DNA of 35,126 bases. Source: Caulobacterales bacterium 32-69-10 (lineage in GTDB: Bacteria; Pseudomonadota; Alphaproteobacteria; Caulobacterales; Caulobacteraceae). Positions within the stretch are counted from its first letter, which is position 1. Each line of letters starts with the position of its first letter. The stretch spans positions 1 to 35,126 of the forward strand of contig NCED01000018.1 of assembly GCA_002280485.1 (NCBI GenBank), given 5' to 3'. The translations under genes were made by a program, and so were the position numbers. Under the pieces are notes generated by a model. That model was given only the letters and a program-made list of their open reading frames with translations. It made no database searches and was not told the origin of the DNA. Below are positions 34,636 to 35,126 of the stretch, in pieces.

Positions 34636-35126
34636 TTACGGCGCGACGCCCAGCGCCCGGTTCAGCTCCGGGTCGCCGGCCGCCGCCGCCATGTCCCTGG
34701 CGGACCGCCCCGCCCGGTCCTTCAAATCCGGATCGGCGCCCCGGCGAAGCAGAAGGGCGACGGCGGCCGGCTGGTTCGCCTGCACGGCCGCCATCAGGGC
34801 GGTCTGGCCGTCTTCCTCGGAAGCATCAACGGGCGCGCCCTGGGCCAGGAGAGCCGAAAGCTCGGCGGTCCGGCCGCCGGCCGCGGCGGCCCGGAGCCGG
34901 GCGGCGCGCGTCGCCGCCGAGGTCGGGCCGGCGGCGGCCTCCATCCGGGCCTCTCCTCGCGCCGACGCGGCCGGCGACGCGAGGCGGCTGCCTGTCACCA
35001 CCGCCTCCTCCGCACTGTCCGACGAGGGGGACGGCGGCGGGGGCGGCGGGGGCGGCGGGGGCGGCGCCGGGATATCGATCGGCGGCGCGAGACTGCGCGA
35101 AGGCGGCGCGGGGACCGGCGCCGGAG
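34636..35126 (-). CDS. Proline-rich ankyrin-repeat protein (N-terminus outside window)
   Basis: The frame is open from the window edge to the stop at 34636, so the start is missing; about 162 C-terminal residues are visible. From the edge inward: a proline/alanine-rich region including 11 consecutive prolines (DNA: repeated GGCGGG on the plus strand), a TGSRL segment in EEAVVTGSRLASP, an alanine-rich stretch, then two ankyrin repeats. These read AAGGRTAELSALLAQGAPVD...DGQTALMAAVQANQ and PAAVALLLRRGADPDLKDRAGRSARDMAAAAG. The VVTGSR string resembles segments seen near TonB-related proteins, and a proline-rich periplasmic spacer would fit, but no transmembrane anchor is visible here. An internal GTG at 35001 could start a shorter form; a full-length gene is more likely. 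Confidence 0.75.
   Translation of the reverse strand, partial: PAPVPAPPSRSLAPPIDIPAPPPPPPPPPPPSPSSDSAEEAVVTGSRLASPAASARGEARMEAAAGPTSAATRAARLRAAAAGGRTAELSALLAQGAPVDASEEDGQTALMAAVQANQPAAVALLLRRGADPDLKDRAGRSARDMAAAAGDPELNRALGVAP

Noticed and set aside
35034..35070. GGCGGG repeats as a CRISPR-like or microsatellite array.
   Set aside because: The period is six bases and it encodes a proline run in the ankyrin protein frame; there are no spacers.

Overview
The window is very GC-rich and gene-dense and contains no tRNA, rRNA, CRISPR array, phage gene or transposase. The best guess for the organism is an alphaproteobacterium of the order Caulobacterales (Caulobacter, Phenylobacterium or Brevundimonas type). 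It carries the diguanylate cyclase response regulator PleD next to the single-domain regulator DivK, the division-site ATPase MipZ, a ClpS-ClpA pair, a phasin and a DinB polymerase with an N-terminal cysteine motif. The genus cannot be fixed from the sequence alone.

Layout. 1-6448: the 3' end of rnr (RNase R), a NUDIX hydrolase, a lipoprotein of unknown function, rpmG with its own terminator, pleD and divK overlapping on the minus strand, dinB, and a RidA-family protein. 6445-8848: ridA runs into a glycerophosphodiesterase, a FemAB-like N-acyltransferase and a HIT protein through three 4-base stop/start overlaps, which looks like one translationally coupled operon. 8990-12852 (minus): an L,D-transpeptidase-like lipoprotein, then clpS-clpA with a strong terminator. 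13212-16754: a DUF2332 protein, a phasin, and a divergent D-Ala-D-Ala carboxypeptidase with a SPOR domain. 16911-22632: a membrane J-domain protein coupled to mipZ, then panC, a DUF1489 protein, a cyclic-nucleotide-domain/patatin fusion and a Tam-like methyltransferase. 22730-28913: a 22-codon mini-gene with an exceptional Shine-Dalgarno sequence and its own terminator, followed by a six-gene Mrp (Pha-type) cation/proton antiporter operon. 28914-35126: mostly single accessory genes (a secreted protein of unknown function, an FAD monooxygenase, a small c-type cytochrome, a methyltransferase, PepSY membrane protein plus DUF2200, a glutathione transferase) and a 5'-truncated proline-rich ankyrin protein.

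How the genes fit together. Three themes recur: cell cycle and division (PleD, DivK, MipZ), envelope and peptidoglycan (carboxypeptidase with SPOR, L,D-transpeptidase relative, FemAB-like acyltransferase), and proteolysis or stress (ClpS/ClpA, DinB, Mrp antiporter). Five intergenic inverted-repeat elements separate transcription units; two of them, at 16761 and 21706, are clearly copies of one family.

I found no clear-cut new multigene defence or biosynthetic system. The observations most worth following are the mini-gene at 22746, the L,D-transpeptidase relative without either expected active-site histidine, the paired palindromes around the phasin promoter, and the mipZ/J-domain coupling. 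Family assignments come from reading the proteins and remembered family motifs; no database search was run.
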